64,000 nucleotides of DNA, taken from DATFTF01 sp963825175. GTDB taxonomy: Bacteria; Acidobacteriota; Thermoanaerobaculia; UBA5066; Gp7-AA6. The notes under the pieces are model-generated. The model worked only from the letters and a program-made list of their open reading frames with translations, searched no databases and was not told the DNA's origin. The stretch covers positions 1,488,001 to 1,552,000 of the forward strand of contig CAWGSA010000002.1 in assembly GCA_963825175.1 (NCBI GenBank), read 5' to 3'. The position numbers were made by a program, and so were the translations under genes. How positions within the stretch are numbered: the first letter of the stretch is position 1; every line of letters starts with the position of its first letter. Below are positions 33,507 through 43,000 of this stretch, one piece after another.

Positions 33507-33974
33507 TCAGTCGTTGGGCGCTGAGGCGACGAGATCCGCCCATTCGGAGGGTGTCAGGACCGAGGCGGCGGCGGGGAAGTAGACGCTCTGCATCTGGGCG
33601 TCATGGGCGGCGAAGCGGCGGGCCAGATTTTCGGCCAGGCCCAGCACGTCCGCGATCGGAGCGCCCGCGTTGATCTGCTCGACCAGAAAGCGTGTCAGCT
33701 CGCGCACCTGGACCCACTCCAGGCGCAGCTCCCGCTGGGGATCACGGCCGGCGACTCCGACTCTCAGGATCGCTGGAAGCAAAGCTTTCTCCTCGGCCTG
33801 AGTCCAGCTCACCAGACAGCGGGAAAAGTCCGCCAGCGCGAGCCGGTAGGCTTCCCCGTCCCGGCGCTCGAACGCGCGCCGGAACTCCTCGAAGCGCGAG
33901 CGCAGCGCCTCCTGCGCCGCGAGCAGCATGGCGACGGAATGGGCGGAGCCGCTCTCGAGCGCTTCGCGCCTCAT
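33507..33974 (-). CDS. Hemerythrin-like four-helix protein lacking most iron ligands
   Basis: 155 residues, all helical. The spacing of SWTQAEEKALLPAI, ELRLEWVQVRELTRFLVEQI and ARRFAAHDAQMQSVYFPA follows the HHE hemerythrin pattern, but the first two His positions are replaced (Trp/Gln and Trp), leaving mainly the His in AAHD. If it is a hemerythrin relative it probably does not bind a di-iron centre. The ATG (33974) lies inside a run of heptad repeats. It is downstream of fdhE on the same strand. Confidence 0.5.
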   Translation of the reverse strand: MRREALESGSAHSVAMLLAAQEALRSRFEEFRRAFERRDGEAYRLALADFSRCLVSWTQAEEKALLPAILRVGVAGRDPQRELRLEWVQVRELTRFLVEQINAGAPIADVLGLAENLARRFAAHDAQMQSVYFPAAASVLTPSEWADLVASAPND

Positions 33975-33990
33975 GCCTCACGCCTCACGC
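33968..33990. repeat. Short heptad tandem between fdhE and the hemerythrin-like gene
   Basis: GCCTCAT, GCCTCAC, GCCTCAC: three 7-bp units without a visible opposite arm. The first unit contains the start codon (CAT on this strand) of the hemerythrin-like gene. Confidence 0.65.
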
Positions 33991-34000
33991 GCGCAGCCCG

Positions 34001-34819
34001 TCACAGTCCCGCCAGTCCCGGCTCGATGCGCGTGAAGCCCTGCTCGACCGCCCAAAGGTCCATCGAGAGGGAGACCAGGTCGTCGACCTCGGGAATCGGG
34101 CGAGCGTCTTCCGACAGGTCGATCGATTTGACGTAGCGGCGACAGGTTTCGCAGGCCTCGATGCGTACGGTGCGGTGCTTGTCGTTCCCAAAAGAAGGAA
34201 GCTTGTGCGGATCCTCTTCGAAACAGGAAGCGCAGAGGATTCTTCCGAACGGCCACTCCCCGCCGCACAGAGAACAGCCCAGGGTGCGCCTGGCGCCCTC
34301 CATGAGCGACCCCTCGCGGCGGGCGGAGATCCACGCTCCTCCGCCGCAGAAGGGACATTGGCCGCGGCGGTGCATACGGTCCGGCGCCAGGTTGAGCGAG
34401 CGGACGAACTCCGCGTACGGTCGTAGGATCGCCCGGGACAGGTAGGCTTCCGTCGAGGAGCGGTCCCCCGACCAGTAAACCTGCAGCCGCGCCTGCGCAG
34501 TCGATGGCAAGTCCTGCTGTCGGGCGCGTGCCTGCTGGGAGAGAGTCTCCGGTCCTTCCTCCGCGGCGTACCTGAGAAGGGAGGAGGCATAGGTCAGGAT
34601 GTGCTCCGCATCCTGGTCGAAGTGGGCCGAGAGCGGCTCCGAACCGTGCGACGCTTCGAGCGCTGCGGACGCGCGGCCCTGGACGCGATAGAGTCCGGCC
34701 GCGAACTTAAGAATCTCGGAAGCGGACGGAGCCTCGCTCGCGAGAAGCTCCGCCCGCGCGGCGCGGCGCTCGAACTCGGAGGCGACTTTCGAAACCCTAG
34801 CCGCGCCGGGAGTCGTCAC
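34001..34819 (-). CDS. fdhE: Formate dehydrogenase accessory protein FdhE
   Basis: A 272-residue FdhE, a rubredoxin-like iron protein needed for activity of membrane-bound formate dehydrogenase. Four paired-Cys motifs are seen in the second half: CPFCGG, CSLCGG, CASC and CETC. It overlaps the cytochrome subunit gene by 23 bp and is therefore part of the formate dehydrogenase operon. Confidence 0.9.
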   Translation of the reverse strand: MTTPGAARVSKVASEFERRAARAELLASEAPSASEILKFAAGLYRVQGRASAALEASHGSEPLSAHFDQDAEHILTYASSLLRYAAEEGPETLSQQARARQQDLPSTAQARLQVYWSGDRSSTEAYLSRAILRPYAEFVRSLNLAPDRMHRRGQCPFCGGGAWISARREGSLMEGARRTLGCSLCGGEWPFGRILCASCFEEDPHKLPSFGNDKHRTVRIEACETCRRYVKSIDLSEDARPIPEVDDLVSLSMDLWAVEQGFTRIEPGLAGL

Positions 34820-35501
34820 CCGTGACTTCGCGATACCAGCGAGGATGGTGCAGACGGGCCCACTTACGGGTCACCGTGCCGCGGGTCATCGAGCGAAACG
34901 TGCCGGGCTCGGCCGAAGTGCCCAGATAGATGTGAAACACGATGGCCACGACGAAAAGGATGAAAGTGACGTCGTGAATCAGGTACGCAAACTCCATCAA
35001 CAGATGCGGGAACGATCGCGGGAACCACATCATCAGGCCGGAGAGGAGCAGTCCCAGTGCTCCCAGGCCCATCGTCCAGAAGAAGAACTTTTGCCCGCCG
35101 TTGTACTTGCCGACGTCTTCGTCCTCGACTTCCCAGCGCATGTACCGGATCAGCTTGGGTCCCCACCAGCCCTTCTCCTGCGGCTCGAACATCATGTCCG
35201 ACGCCCAGTCCACGGTCTCGACGAGGACGGCGAGGAAGAACGCGATCCCGGACCACGGGTGGAGCTCACGGCAGACGGTGAGGCCGCCGAAGAGGGTCGC
35301 CATCCAGCCGAAAACGGGAGTCCAGATCGGCATTCCCGTGAACAAGCAGACGAAGAACGTGACCGCCACGATCCAGTGGATCACGCGGGACGAAAGTTTG
35401 TGCCGGACGATCTCGTTCCCGATCAGGACGTCTTCTTTTTCCCGGGCGACGAGGATCGCCGGGTCCATCGGTCGAGCGGGGTGGGGATTGGCGGCGCTCA
35501 T
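34797..35501 (-). CDS. fdoI: Formate dehydrogenase gamma subunit (membrane cytochrome b)
   Basis: 234 residues with four membrane helices and candidate haem-ligand histidines in SRVIHWIVAV, CRELHPWSG and HDVTFILFVVAIVFHIYLG. It anchors the alpha/beta subunits at the periplasmic face and passes electrons to quinone. ATG at 35501 has AGGGGAG in front; an upstream extension of 25 residues is rejected because it overlaps the beta subunit region without a ribosome site. Stop overlaps the fdhE start. Confidence 0.9.
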   Translation of the reverse strand: MSAANPHPARPMDPAILVAREKEDVLIGNEIVRHKLSSRVIHWIVAVTFFVCLFTGMPIWTPVFGWMATLFGGLTVCRELHPWSGIAFFLAVLVETVDWASDMMFEPQEKGWWGPKLIRYMRWEVEDEDVGKYNGGQKFFFWTMGLGALGLLLSGLMMWFPRSFPHLLMEFAYLIHDVTFILFVVAIVFHIYLGTSAEPGTFRSMTRGTVTRKWARLHHPRWYREVTGDDSRRG

Positions 35502-35517
35502 GGTTCTCCCCTTTCTT

Positions 35518-36402
35518 CTAGGACTCGGGAAGGTTCGCGTCGTGCGTATCGGCGCCACGGACGCCCTTGCGCCCATGGTTCATGTAGTGCCCGAAAGCGC
35601 CGATCACCGCGCCGAAGATAGCGATGGCTCCCAGGGGTCGCACGATCGACTTCCAGAACTTGACCAGGAGCGGTACGTGCGGATCGGCCGGCAGCCCATA
35701 CCAGTCGGGGTGGTCTCCGTGCGCCAGCACGGTGACGACGCTCGTGCCGCCGACCCCCTTGGGATCGTAGACCGAGGCGTTCTGAAAGCCGTTGCCCTTC
35801 AACTGGGCGACGCGCCCGCTGGCCAGCTGCAGCATGTCCTCCTTCGTGCCGAAGTGGAGGCACCCGGTCGGGCAGGCCTTGATGCAGGCCGGCTCGAGGC
35901 CCACTTCCACGCGGTCCACGCAGAGCGTGCACTTGGCCATCTTGCCCGTAGTCTGATGAAAGCGGGGGACGTCGAAGGGGCAGCCCGTCTCGCAGTACCC
36001 GCAGCCGATGCACTGGTCGGGGTTGACGTCCACGATTCCGTTGGCGTACTGGACGATCGCACCTGGGGCCGGGCACGCCGCGAGGCAGCCAGGCTCCTCG
36101 CAATGCATGCACTGGTCTTTGCGCATGAGCCAGACGATCCCGCCGTCGAAGTCCCGTTCGCTGAAACGGATCAGATTCCAATACTCCGGATGGAGGGTCG
36201 GCAGCGTCTGGTACGTTCCCACCTGCTGCGTCGGGACGACTCTCAGATCGTTCCACTCCTGGCAGGCCACCTCGCAGGCTTTGCATCCGATGCAGGTGGT
36301 GGTGTCGATGTACTTGGAAACCGTCGGAGCGGTCCGTATGCCGGAGAGGCTCCCCCAGACCGAGGCTGAGGAGCGGCGGATTTCGAGGTTCTGGGAAGTC
36401 AT
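35518..36402 (-). CDS. fdoH: Formate dehydrogenase beta subunit (iron-sulfur protein)
   Basis: A 294-residue ferredoxin-type subunit carrying four [4Fe-4S] clusters: CIGCKACEVAC, CMHCEEPGCLAAC, CIGCGYCETGC and CTLC with CIKAC. A C-terminal membrane helix (IVRPLGAIAIFGAVIGAFG) anchors it. It bridges the alpha subunit and cytochrome b. ATG 36402 is chosen from the start of conserved sequence; the frame continues upstream into the alpha gene region. It starts 13 bp after fdoG. Confidence 0.92.
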   Translation of the reverse strand: MTSQNLEIRRSSASVWGSLSGIRTAPTVSKYIDTTTCIGCKACEVACQEWNDLRVVPTQQVGTYQTLPTLHPEYWNLIRFSERDFDGGIVWLMRKDQCMHCEEPGCLAACPAPGAIVQYANGIVDVNPDQCIGCGYCETGCPFDVPRFHQTTGKMAKCTLCVDRVEVGLEPACIKACPTGCLHFGTKEDMLQLASGRVAQLKGNGFQNASVYDPKGVGGTSVVTVLAHGDHPDWYGLPADPHVPLLVKFWKSIVRPLGAIAIFGAVIGAFGHYMNHGRKGVRGADTHDANLPES

Positions 36403-36415
36403 TGCGCTCCTCCTT

Positions 36416-39400
36416 TCACGCCTTCTCGAGTTTGACGAGGAAGGTCTTGAATTCCGGGGTCCAGGTATTGGGGTCCATGGCCGAGGGGGTGAGGAAGTTG
36501 GCGAGCGGGCCGGTATGACCTGCGGCCCCCTCGTAGCCCCAGTGGAGCGGTAATCCGATCTGCCAGTGCGGTTTCCCATTGATCTCCATCGGCCGCAGGC
36601 GTTTGGTCACCATGGCCACGCCGACCACGGAGCCGCGCGCCGAGGTGACCCGGGCCTGGGAACCGTTGGCGATGCCCTTCTCCTTGGCCAGGTCTTCGGG
36701 GATTTCGATGAAGAACCCGGGCTGGAGCTGGTTCAAGCGGTCGATGTGCTTGGTCCAGTAGTGGTACATCTCGGTCAATCGGTACGTCATGCACACAATG
36801 GGGAACTGGTCGACCTTTCCATAGACATCCTTGTCCGACTTGAACCTTTTCGTCGCCGGATTGGACGTCACCTTGGGATGGAGCAGGTTTTCCACGGGCG
36901 CCTCGACCGCCTCGTAGTGCTCGGGAAAGGGTCCGTCGGCGAGCGGGGCCGCGAACAGCCGTCCCACTCCTTCCGGGAGCATGATGAACGCTCCAAACGT
37001 TCCGGGCGGGGCGTCGGGCTTCATGTCGGGAACGTCGCCCACCCACTTCTCGCCGTTCCACTTGATCCCCACGCGTGTGGGGTCCCAGGGCTTGCCTTGC
37101 GCGTCGGCGGAGGCCCGGTTGTACATCACACGGCGATTGGCCGGCCATGAGAAGCCCCAGTTGTGGTACATGCCCAGGCCGGAAGGATCGTCGGCGGAGT
37201 TGCGGCGCTGGGCCATGTTTCCGGCCTCGGTGTAGACGCCGGACATCAGCCAATTGCCGCACATCGTCGAGCCGTCGTCTGCAAGCTGGGCAAAACCATC
37301 GAGCTGTTGGCCCGCGGCCTTGATCACCTTGGTCTTGTCCTTCGCATCGTGGATGTCTTCCAGGGCCTTGCCGTTTAATTCCTTCAGGATCTCGGAGAGA
37401 TCGGGCGCCACCGGATTGCTGTAGCTCCAATCCACGTTCGCCACCGCTTCCGGAAAGGCTCCTCCCTCCTTGCGATACAGCTCGCGGACCGCGAGGAAAA
37501 TCCGGGCCAGGATCTCCTGGTCCGTCTTGATCTGGCCGGGCGGGTCGAGGGCTTTCCACTTCCACTGGATCCAACGCGCCGAGTTGGTGAACGTCCCGTC
37601 CTTTTCGGCGAAGTTGGAGGCGGGAAGCTGGAAAACCTCGGTCTGAATGGCCGAGGCATCGGGCGTCCCGTATTCCTTGGGCGCTTTCCAGAAGGTCGCC
37701 GTCTCCACCTGGTGGTTCTCCACGACCACCAGCCACTTGAGCTTGGAAAGGGCTCCGATCATCTTGGGCGAGTTCGGGCCGATTCCGACCGGATTCATGC
37801 CAAAGGTTATGAACCCCTCGGGCCCCGGCTCCTGTCCTCCGGCTCGCGAAGAGTTCCCGCGGTACATGTCGTCGAAGATGAACATCCAGGAGTAGTTGCC
37901 GTCCACCTTGGGCAACCAGTCGTAGCCGAAATCGTTTTCCTTCTTGGCGGTCTTGCCGTAGCAGGCCTTCAGCACCGACGCCATGAACTTCGAGTAGTTC
38001 TTCCAGTAGTTCATCGACGGGCCGAGATCCTTGGGCGTGTTGGCCTCGTTGTACTCCTTCAGGCTCTGCCACTGGGCCTGCGGCGTTTTCAAGTAACCGG
38101 GAAGGATGTCGAAGACCCCGGCCGTGTCCGTCGCTCCCTGGATATTGGAGTGGCCGCGCAGCGCGTTGACGCCGCCCCCCGGCCGTCCGACGTTGCCCAG
38201 GAGGAGCTGCAGCATGGCCGCAGTGCGGATCATCTGCACGCCGATGGAATGCTGGGTCCACCCGAGCGCGTACATGACCGTGCCGGCGCGCTGTGCGTTG
38301 CCGGTCGAAGTGACCACTTCGGCCACCTTCAGAAACGTCGCCTTGGGCGTGCCGCAGATCTTCTCGATCACCTCCGGCGTATATCGGTCGACGTGCTTCT
38401 TCATGAGCTGGAAGACGCAGTTGGGATCCTGGAGCGTCTCGTCTTTTTTCGCTTCACCCTTGGCGTCGAGCTGGTAACCCCAGGTGTCCTTGGCATAGCT
38501 CCCGGTGGCCTCGTCGAAGCCCGAGAACAGACCTTCGTTGAATTGGAAGCCGGTGTTGATCAGCAACGGGGCATTCGTATGGATCTTGACGTACTCCTCG
38601 TGGAATCGGTTGTTGGCGATCGCGTACCGGATGATCCCGAGCAGATAGGCGATGTCGGTGCCCGTGCGGATCGGCGAGTAGACGTCGGCAACCGCGGACG
38701 TCCGCGTGAAGCGCGGATCGACCGAAACGATCTTGGCGCCTCGTGTCTTCTTGGCTTCGATCGCCCACTTGAATCCGCAGGGATGGTTCTCGGCGGGGTT
38801 CCCGCCCATGCACAGGACGACGTCGGCATTCTTGATGTCGACCCATCCGTTGGTCATCGCTCCCCGACCGAACGTGGCGGCCAAACTGGCCACCGTGGGG
38901 CCGTGTCAAACACGCGCCTGGGTGTCCCGGTAGGGGACCCCCCAGGCGGACGCCGCCTTCCAGTACAGATAGTTGAACTCGGTCGTGTCGGTGCAACCGC
39001 CGATCATGGCTATTCCCGGGTTGCGGTTGACGACCTGACCCTTGGCATTCTTGGCCACGAAGCACTTGTCTCTCGTCGTCTTGATGTGACGCGCGATCTT
39101 GGAGATGGCTTCGTCCCAAGTGATGTCTTCCCACTTGTCCGAGCCCGGGCGGCGAACCTGGGGCCTGGTCAGGCGCGTGGGACTGTTGATGTCGTCCTTG
39201 ACCGTGGCGCCCTTGGGGCAGAGGGTTCCTCGGTTGATGGGATGATCGGGGTCGCCTTCCACGTGCACGACGGCGGGGGTGGCGTTCTTCGCCTTGTCCC
39301 CCAGCGTGTGAATGATCATCCCGCACGAGACGGCGCAGTACGGGCAAGTGCTGCGGGTCTCCGTCGTGCGGGAGATCTTGAACTCGCGCATCTCGGCCTG

Positions 39401-39481
39401 CGCCTTCGAGACGTCGAAGCCGAGCGCGATCGTTCCTCCGATGGTGGTGGCTTTCAAGAATCCGCGACGTGTGAGTTCCAT
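36416..39481 (-). CDS. fdoG: Selenocysteine-containing formate dehydrogenase alpha subunit (Tat-exported, molybdopterin)
   Basis: 1021 residues if the in-frame TGA at 38906-38908 is read as selenocysteine (U192). The N-terminus is a Tat signal (TRRGFLKAT). The [4Fe-4S] motif TCPYCAVSC...LCPKG follows. Around the TGA the frame reads TQARV-U-HGPTVASLA, the family's active-site selenocysteine context, and continues without a further break to a GDVS/molybdopterin-binding C-terminal domain. A SECIS-like hairpin lies 11 bases after the TGA. It oxidises formate to CO2. GGAGGAGG precedes the ATG. Selenocysteine use implies selA, selB and selC elsewhere in the genome. Confidence 0.93.
38876..38894 (-). 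promoter_or_regulatory. Putative bacterial SECIS hairpin after the selenocysteine TGA
   Basis: On the minus strand, 11 bases after the TGA, GGTGGCC pairs with GGCCGCC (seven pairs including one G-U) around the loop AGTTT. The distance to the TGA and the G-U containing loop match known bacterial SECIS elements. It is inside the coding sequence. Confidence 0.6.
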
Positions 39482-39495
39482 TGGCCCTCCTCCGC

Positions 39496-39507
39496 GGAAG
39501 ATCTTCC
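39496..39507. promoter_or_regulatory. 12-bp perfect palindrome in the fdoG leader
   Basis: GGAAGATCTTCC, 15 bp upstream of the fdoG start codon and about 15-25 bp downstream of the predicted transcription start. Possible operator for formate dehydrogenase control. Confidence 0.35.
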
Positions 39508-39526
39508 AGATTGGAGATCGAGCCTC

Positions 39527-39555
39527 ATTCCAAAACTCCGCCGAAGATTTGTCAA
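39527..39555 (-). promoter_or_regulatory. Putative sigma-70 promoter of the formate dehydrogenase operon
   Basis: On the minus strand TTGACA (39555-39550), 17-bp spacer, TGGAAT (39532-39527). This is the best promoter match in the window. It lies just after the fdhD stop, so fdoG-fdoH-fdoI-fdhE can be transcribed without fdhD. Confidence 0.65.
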
Positions 39556-39558
39556 GCG

Positions 39559-40416
39559 TTATATCGGATTGCGATGGTCCTCCGACCGAATGCGCTCGGG
39601 GTTGGCGTAGACGTTGAGCCGCCGCTCCCGAAGGAAGCCGACCAGGGTCATGCCCGCGGCCTGGGCCAGCTCGACGGCGAGGCTGGACGGCGCGGAGACC
39701 GAGGCAACGATCGGAATGCCCGCGGCGTACGCTTTTTGAACAATCTCGAAACCGGCCCGTCCCGAAACCATGAGAACTGTGTCGGTTAGCGGCAAGTCGC
39801 CGTGGAGGAGAGAGGCGCCCACCAGTTTGTCTGTCGCGTTGTGGCGTCCGATGTCCTCGCGCAGGCCTCGCAGCTCGCCCTCGGACGAGAAGAAGCCGGC
39901 CGCATGCAAGCCGCCTGTTCTGGCGAAGATGGATTGCTTTTCCCGCAGGCGCTCGGGAAGGCCGTACAGGAGTTCGGCGGTGACGCGGAAGCCCGAGGCG
40001 ATCGGCGGCCGGTCGGCGGGAATGACATTTTCGATCGAAGTCTTTCCGCAAACGCCACAGGCCGAGCCCATCACGGTGGCGCGGCGGAGGCGTCCGGCGC
40101 GGGCCGCGGCCCCGGGGTGCAGGGTCGCCACGAGCACGTTGGCTTTCAGCTCCGGGTCGATGCGGGGATCGGTCAAGCGATCGAGGGAGACCAGGTCGTC
40201 GCGCGCCTCCAGCACGCCCTCGGCGAACAGCAGGCCCGCGGCGAGCTCCTCGTCGTGGCCCGGGGTGCGCATCGTGGTCACGAAGGCACTGACCGGTCCC
40301 CCCTCCGACGACCGAGTGCGGATCTCCAGCGGTTCCTCGACCGCCAGCGCATCCTCCCGCTCGGTCTGGGAGTCCCCTTGAAGGGCTCGGATGCGCACGC
40401 GGTCGACGGGTTCCAC
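39559..40416 (-). CDS. fdhD: Formate dehydrogenase sulfurtransferase FdhD
   Basis: A 285-residue FdhD, which delivers sulfur to the molybdopterin of formate dehydrogenase. The CxxC motif is in GSACGVCGKTS, the GHDEELAAGLLFAEGV and HNATDKLVGA motifs are family hallmarks. Start is GTG at 40416 (VEPVDRVRIRAL); a longer reading is rejected as outside the family's usual length. TAGCAT lies 7 bases before the GTG, another candidate leaderless start. It is 77 bp upstream of fdoG. Confidence 0.93.
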   Translation of the reverse strand: MEPVDRVRIRALQGDSQTEREDALAVEEPLEIRTRSSEGGPVSAFVTTMRTPGHDEELAAGLLFAEGVLEARDDLVSLDRLTDPRIDPELKANVLVATLHPGAAARAGRLRRATVMGSACGVCGKTSIENVIPADRPPIASGFRVTAELLYGLPERLREKQSIFARTGGLHAAGFFSSEGELRGLREDIGRHNATDKLVGASLLHGDLPLTDTVLMVSGRAGFEIVQKAYAAGIPIVASVSAPSSLAVELAQAAGMTLVGFLRERRLNVYANPERIRSEDHRNPI

Positions 40417-40423
40417 GCTCGAG

Positions 40424-40429
40424 ATGCTA
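40424..40429 (-). promoter_or_regulatory. -10-like box 7 bases before the fdhD start
   Basis: TAGCAT on the minus strand with 7 bases to the GTG of fdhD; no Shine-Dalgarno sequence between. Third example of this arrangement in the window. Confidence 0.4.
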
Positions 40430-40468
40430 CTGCCTTCTCGCGGTCGGAGCCGGTCAGGGCGCCCGGCC

Positions 40469-41653
40469 CTACGACGAGTTGGCCGGCGGGCCGGGTGCCG
40501 CCGGCGTCGGAAATCCTCGGGCGGATTCGGCCGGCAGCCACCAGGCGAAGAAGGCGCCGACGAGCGGCACGGCCACCAACGTGGCGAGAGCGGCATGGAT
40601 GCCGTGGAGGTCGGCGATGCGGCCGAGGACCGGCGCGGCCGCTGCCCCCAGGGTCACGGCGAGGCCGATCGTGACTCCCGACGCCGTTCCCACCCGGCCC
40701 GGCAGGTATTCCTGGCCGAGGACCGTCATGACGGAGAAGGGCACGTAGAGCGCGAGGCCGATCGGGACGAGCAAGGCCAGGGCCACGGAAGCGCTGGAGG
40801 TCGCGACGAAGGCCGCGATCAAGGGAAACAGCGTGATCATCGATCCCAGGACGACGACGCGCCGGCCGAATCGGTCGGCCATCCAGCCCCCGGCCAGAGT
40901 GCCGACGACGCCCGAGATCAGCATCAAGGTCAGCGCCGCGGCCCCGGCCGCCTTGGACCGCCCGAAGACGTCGATCCAGTAGAGCGGGATGAACGTGTTG
41001 AGGCCATAGAAGACCACCGCGCGGCAGATGACGGCGCCGGTCAGGCGGGCAAAAGGCGTCCATCGGTCGGGAGCGGGCACGGCCGGGGCCGCTGCGAGCG
41101 GCCTGGCCTGCCCCGGCCGACGTCCGGCCACGGCCAGAACCAGAGCCATCGCCAGAGCCGGAATCACGAGCAAGACGGTTCCTCGCAGGCCGAATGCCAG
41201 CTGGATCGGCGTGACCAGGGCCGGCCCGACGGCGAACCCGAGGTTCCCGCCGACCGCGAAGAGGCTCATGGCCATCGCGCGCCGCTCTCCGGCCAGCACG
41301 TAGACCTGCCGCGCGGCCTCTGGATGAAACGCCGCGACGCCGATGCCGCTGGCGGCGGCGGCGCACAGGACCAGCCTGTAGGTCGGCGCCACGCCGGCCG
41401 TTGCGACGCCCAGTCCGGCGAGCAAAAGCCCGCACGGAACGAGCCAGGGGACGCTGGCACGGTCCGCCAGCTGCCCGAAGAGCGGTTGCAGGACGGAGGA
41501 GGCCAGGTTCGCAGCCAGGACGAGGCCTCCGGCCGCGGCGATGGTGAATCCGCGTTCGGCGATGAAGAACGGGAGCAGGGCCGGAACGACGCCCTGATTG
41601 ACGTCATCGAACATGTGAGCCGCCGAGAGAAGCCCGAGGCTTCCTTTGCGCAT
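40469..41653 (-). CDS. MFS transporter, fosmidomycin resistance (Fsr)-like
   Basis: A 394-residue major facilitator with 12 hydrophobic segments. LLSAAHMFDDVNQGVVPALLPFF matches the Fsr-type N-terminus (H-x2-ND-x-YQG-like), QPLFGQLADR and GWMADRFGRR are the MFS loop motifs. Drug or metabolite efflux is likely but the substrate is unknown. ATG at 41653 is preferred; 132 bp separate it from the divergent livK2. It lies 52 bp upstream of fdhD and may share a transcript by read-through. Confidence 0.8.
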   Translation of the reverse strand: MRKGSLGLLSAAHMFDDVNQGVVPALLPFFIAERGFTIAAAGGLVLAANLASSVLQPLFGQLADRASVPWLVPCGLLLAGLGVATAGVAPTYRLVLCAAAASGIGVAAFHPEAARQVYVLAGERRAMAMSLFAVGGNLGFAVGPALVTPIQLAFGLRGTVLLVIPALAMALVLAVAGRRPGQARPLAAAPAVPAPDRWTPFARLTGAVICRAVVFYGLNTFIPLYWIDVFGRSKAAGAAALTLMLISGVVGTLAGGWMADRFGRRVVVLGSMITLFPLIAAFVATSSASVALALLVPIGLALYVPFSVMTVLGQEYLPGRVGTASGVTIGLAVTLGAAAAPVLGRIADLHGIHAALATLVAVPLVGAFFAWWLPAESARGFPTPAAPGPPANSS

Positions 41654-41785
41654 CAGATCAGACGCTCGTTCGCCCGCCGTCGGTGTGTCGAGGCTCGATC
41701 CATGGCCCGCCTTTCTCTGGATTCTCCGGCGCCAGTGGAAATATAGTTTGACCGCAACGTTCGTTTGCAGCAGGGAGGAGGTCCC

Positions 41786-42994
41786 ATGAAGAGAACGCTG
41801 ATTTCGGCAACGGCTCTCCTGCTCGGAGCATTCCCCGTCCTGGCCGCCGACACCATCGTCTTCGGGGCGGCGATCTCGATCACAGGAAAGACGGCGAAGG
41901 AAGGGGAGTACACGCGCGATGGCTACCAGTTCGCGGTCGACAAGGTCAACGAAATGGGGGGCATCAAGGTCGGCGGCAAGACCTACAAGGTCGCCCTCAA
42001 GTACTACGACGACGAGACCAAGCCGGAGAGGAGCGCGCAGCTCTTCGAGAAGCTGATCAACGAGGACAAGGTCAACCTTCTGCTGGGCCCGTACGGATCC
42101 TCGCCGACCGGCACGGTGGCGCCGATCGCGGAGCGGTACCACATTCCGATGGTGGAGGCCAATGGCGCGGCGGAAGGGGTTTTCAACAAGGGCTACAAGT
42201 TCAGCTTCATGATCCTGTCCCCGGCCAAGCTGTACCTGCGCGGCATCATCGACCTGATCCGGGCCAAGGACCCGTCGGCCAAGACCGTCGCCATCCTCGG
42301 CGAGAACGAATCCTTTTCCAAGGAAGTCGCCGCCGGCGCCTCGGAATACGCGAAGGAGAAGGGGATGGAGGTCGTCTACGACGAGCTCTACCCGACCAAC
42401 GCGCAGGACGTCAGCGCGCTCCTGACCGCCATCAAGGGGAAGAACCCGCAGGTCATCCTGGGCTCGGGGCACCTCCAGGATTCCCTTCTGATTGTCAAGA
42501 CGGCCAAGGACCTGAACGTGTTGCCCAAGGCGATGGGGTTTTCCGTCGGCCCTTCCTCGCCGGAATTCCGAGACAACTTGAAGAAGAACGCGGATTACAT
42601 CTTCGGCGCCACTCAATGGACCGAGGCTCTTCGGTACAAGGGGACGGATCCGTGGTCGACGCCGCAGGCCTTCGGCGCGGCGTTTCGCGCCAAGCACCCC
42701 GAGTACAAGGTGATCCCTTACCAGGTGGCCGAGTCGGCGGTCGCGGTCATCGCCTACAAGAGCGCGATCGAGAAGGCCGGCACGCTCGACCCCGGCAAGG
42801 TACGCGACGCCCTCGCCGCGATCGATTTGAATTCCTTCTACGGTCGGGTCAAGTTCGATCCTCGCGGCGTCAATATCTACAAGCCGATGGTCGTCGAGCA
42901 GCTGCAACCGGACGGGAACAAGTACACGGTGTGGCCGGGAGACGTCGCGGAGAAACCCGCTCTCTACCCGATGCCGGGCTGGGACAAGCGGTGA
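41786..42994 (+). CDS. livK: Branched-chain amino acid-type ABC substrate-binding protein (system 2)
   Basis: A 402-residue periplasmic binding protein with a Sec signal peptide of about 21 residues (ATALLLGAFPVLAA) and no lipobox, unlike system 1. Mature motifs: FGAAISITGKTAKEGEYTRDGYQFAVDKVNEMGGIKVGG, VNLLLGPYGSSPTGTVA. GGAGGAGG precedes the ATG. It heads Liv system 2. A TATAGT box at about 41742-41747 could be its -10. The similarity to a wider group binding aromatic or aliphatic acids means the ligand is uncertain. Confidence 0.9.
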   Translation: MKRTLISATALLLGAFPVLAADTIVFGAAISITGKTAKEGEYTRDGYQFAVDKVNEMGGIKVGGKTYKVALKYYDDETKPERSAQLFEKLINEDKVNLLLGPYGSSPTGTVAPIAERYHIPMVEANGAAEGVFNKGYKFSFMILSPAKLYLRGIIDLIRAKDPSAKTVAILGENESFSKEVAAGASEYAKEKGMEVVYDELYPTNAQDVSALLTAIKGKNPQVILGSGHLQDSLLIVKTAKDLNVLPKAMGFSVGPSSPEFRDNLKKNADYIFGATQWTEALRYKGTDPWSTPQAFGAAFRAKHPEYKVIPYQVAESAVAVIAYKSAIEKAGTLDPGKVRDALAAIDLNSFYGRVKFDPRGVNIYKPMVVEQLQPDGNKYTVWPGDVAEKPALYPMPGWDKR

Positions 42995-43000
42995 GGTGTC

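Noticed and set aside
33011..33673. An open frame of 220 codons with 59-residue repeated blocks
   Set aside because: The repetition follows from the 177-bp DNA repeat; similar blocks exist in the other frames, there is no ribosome site, and it overlaps the hemerythrin-like gene on the other strand.
38906..38908. Nonsense mutation splitting the formate dehydrogenase gene
   Set aside because: The TGA is at the known selenocysteine position, with conserved flanks and a SECIS-like hairpin.
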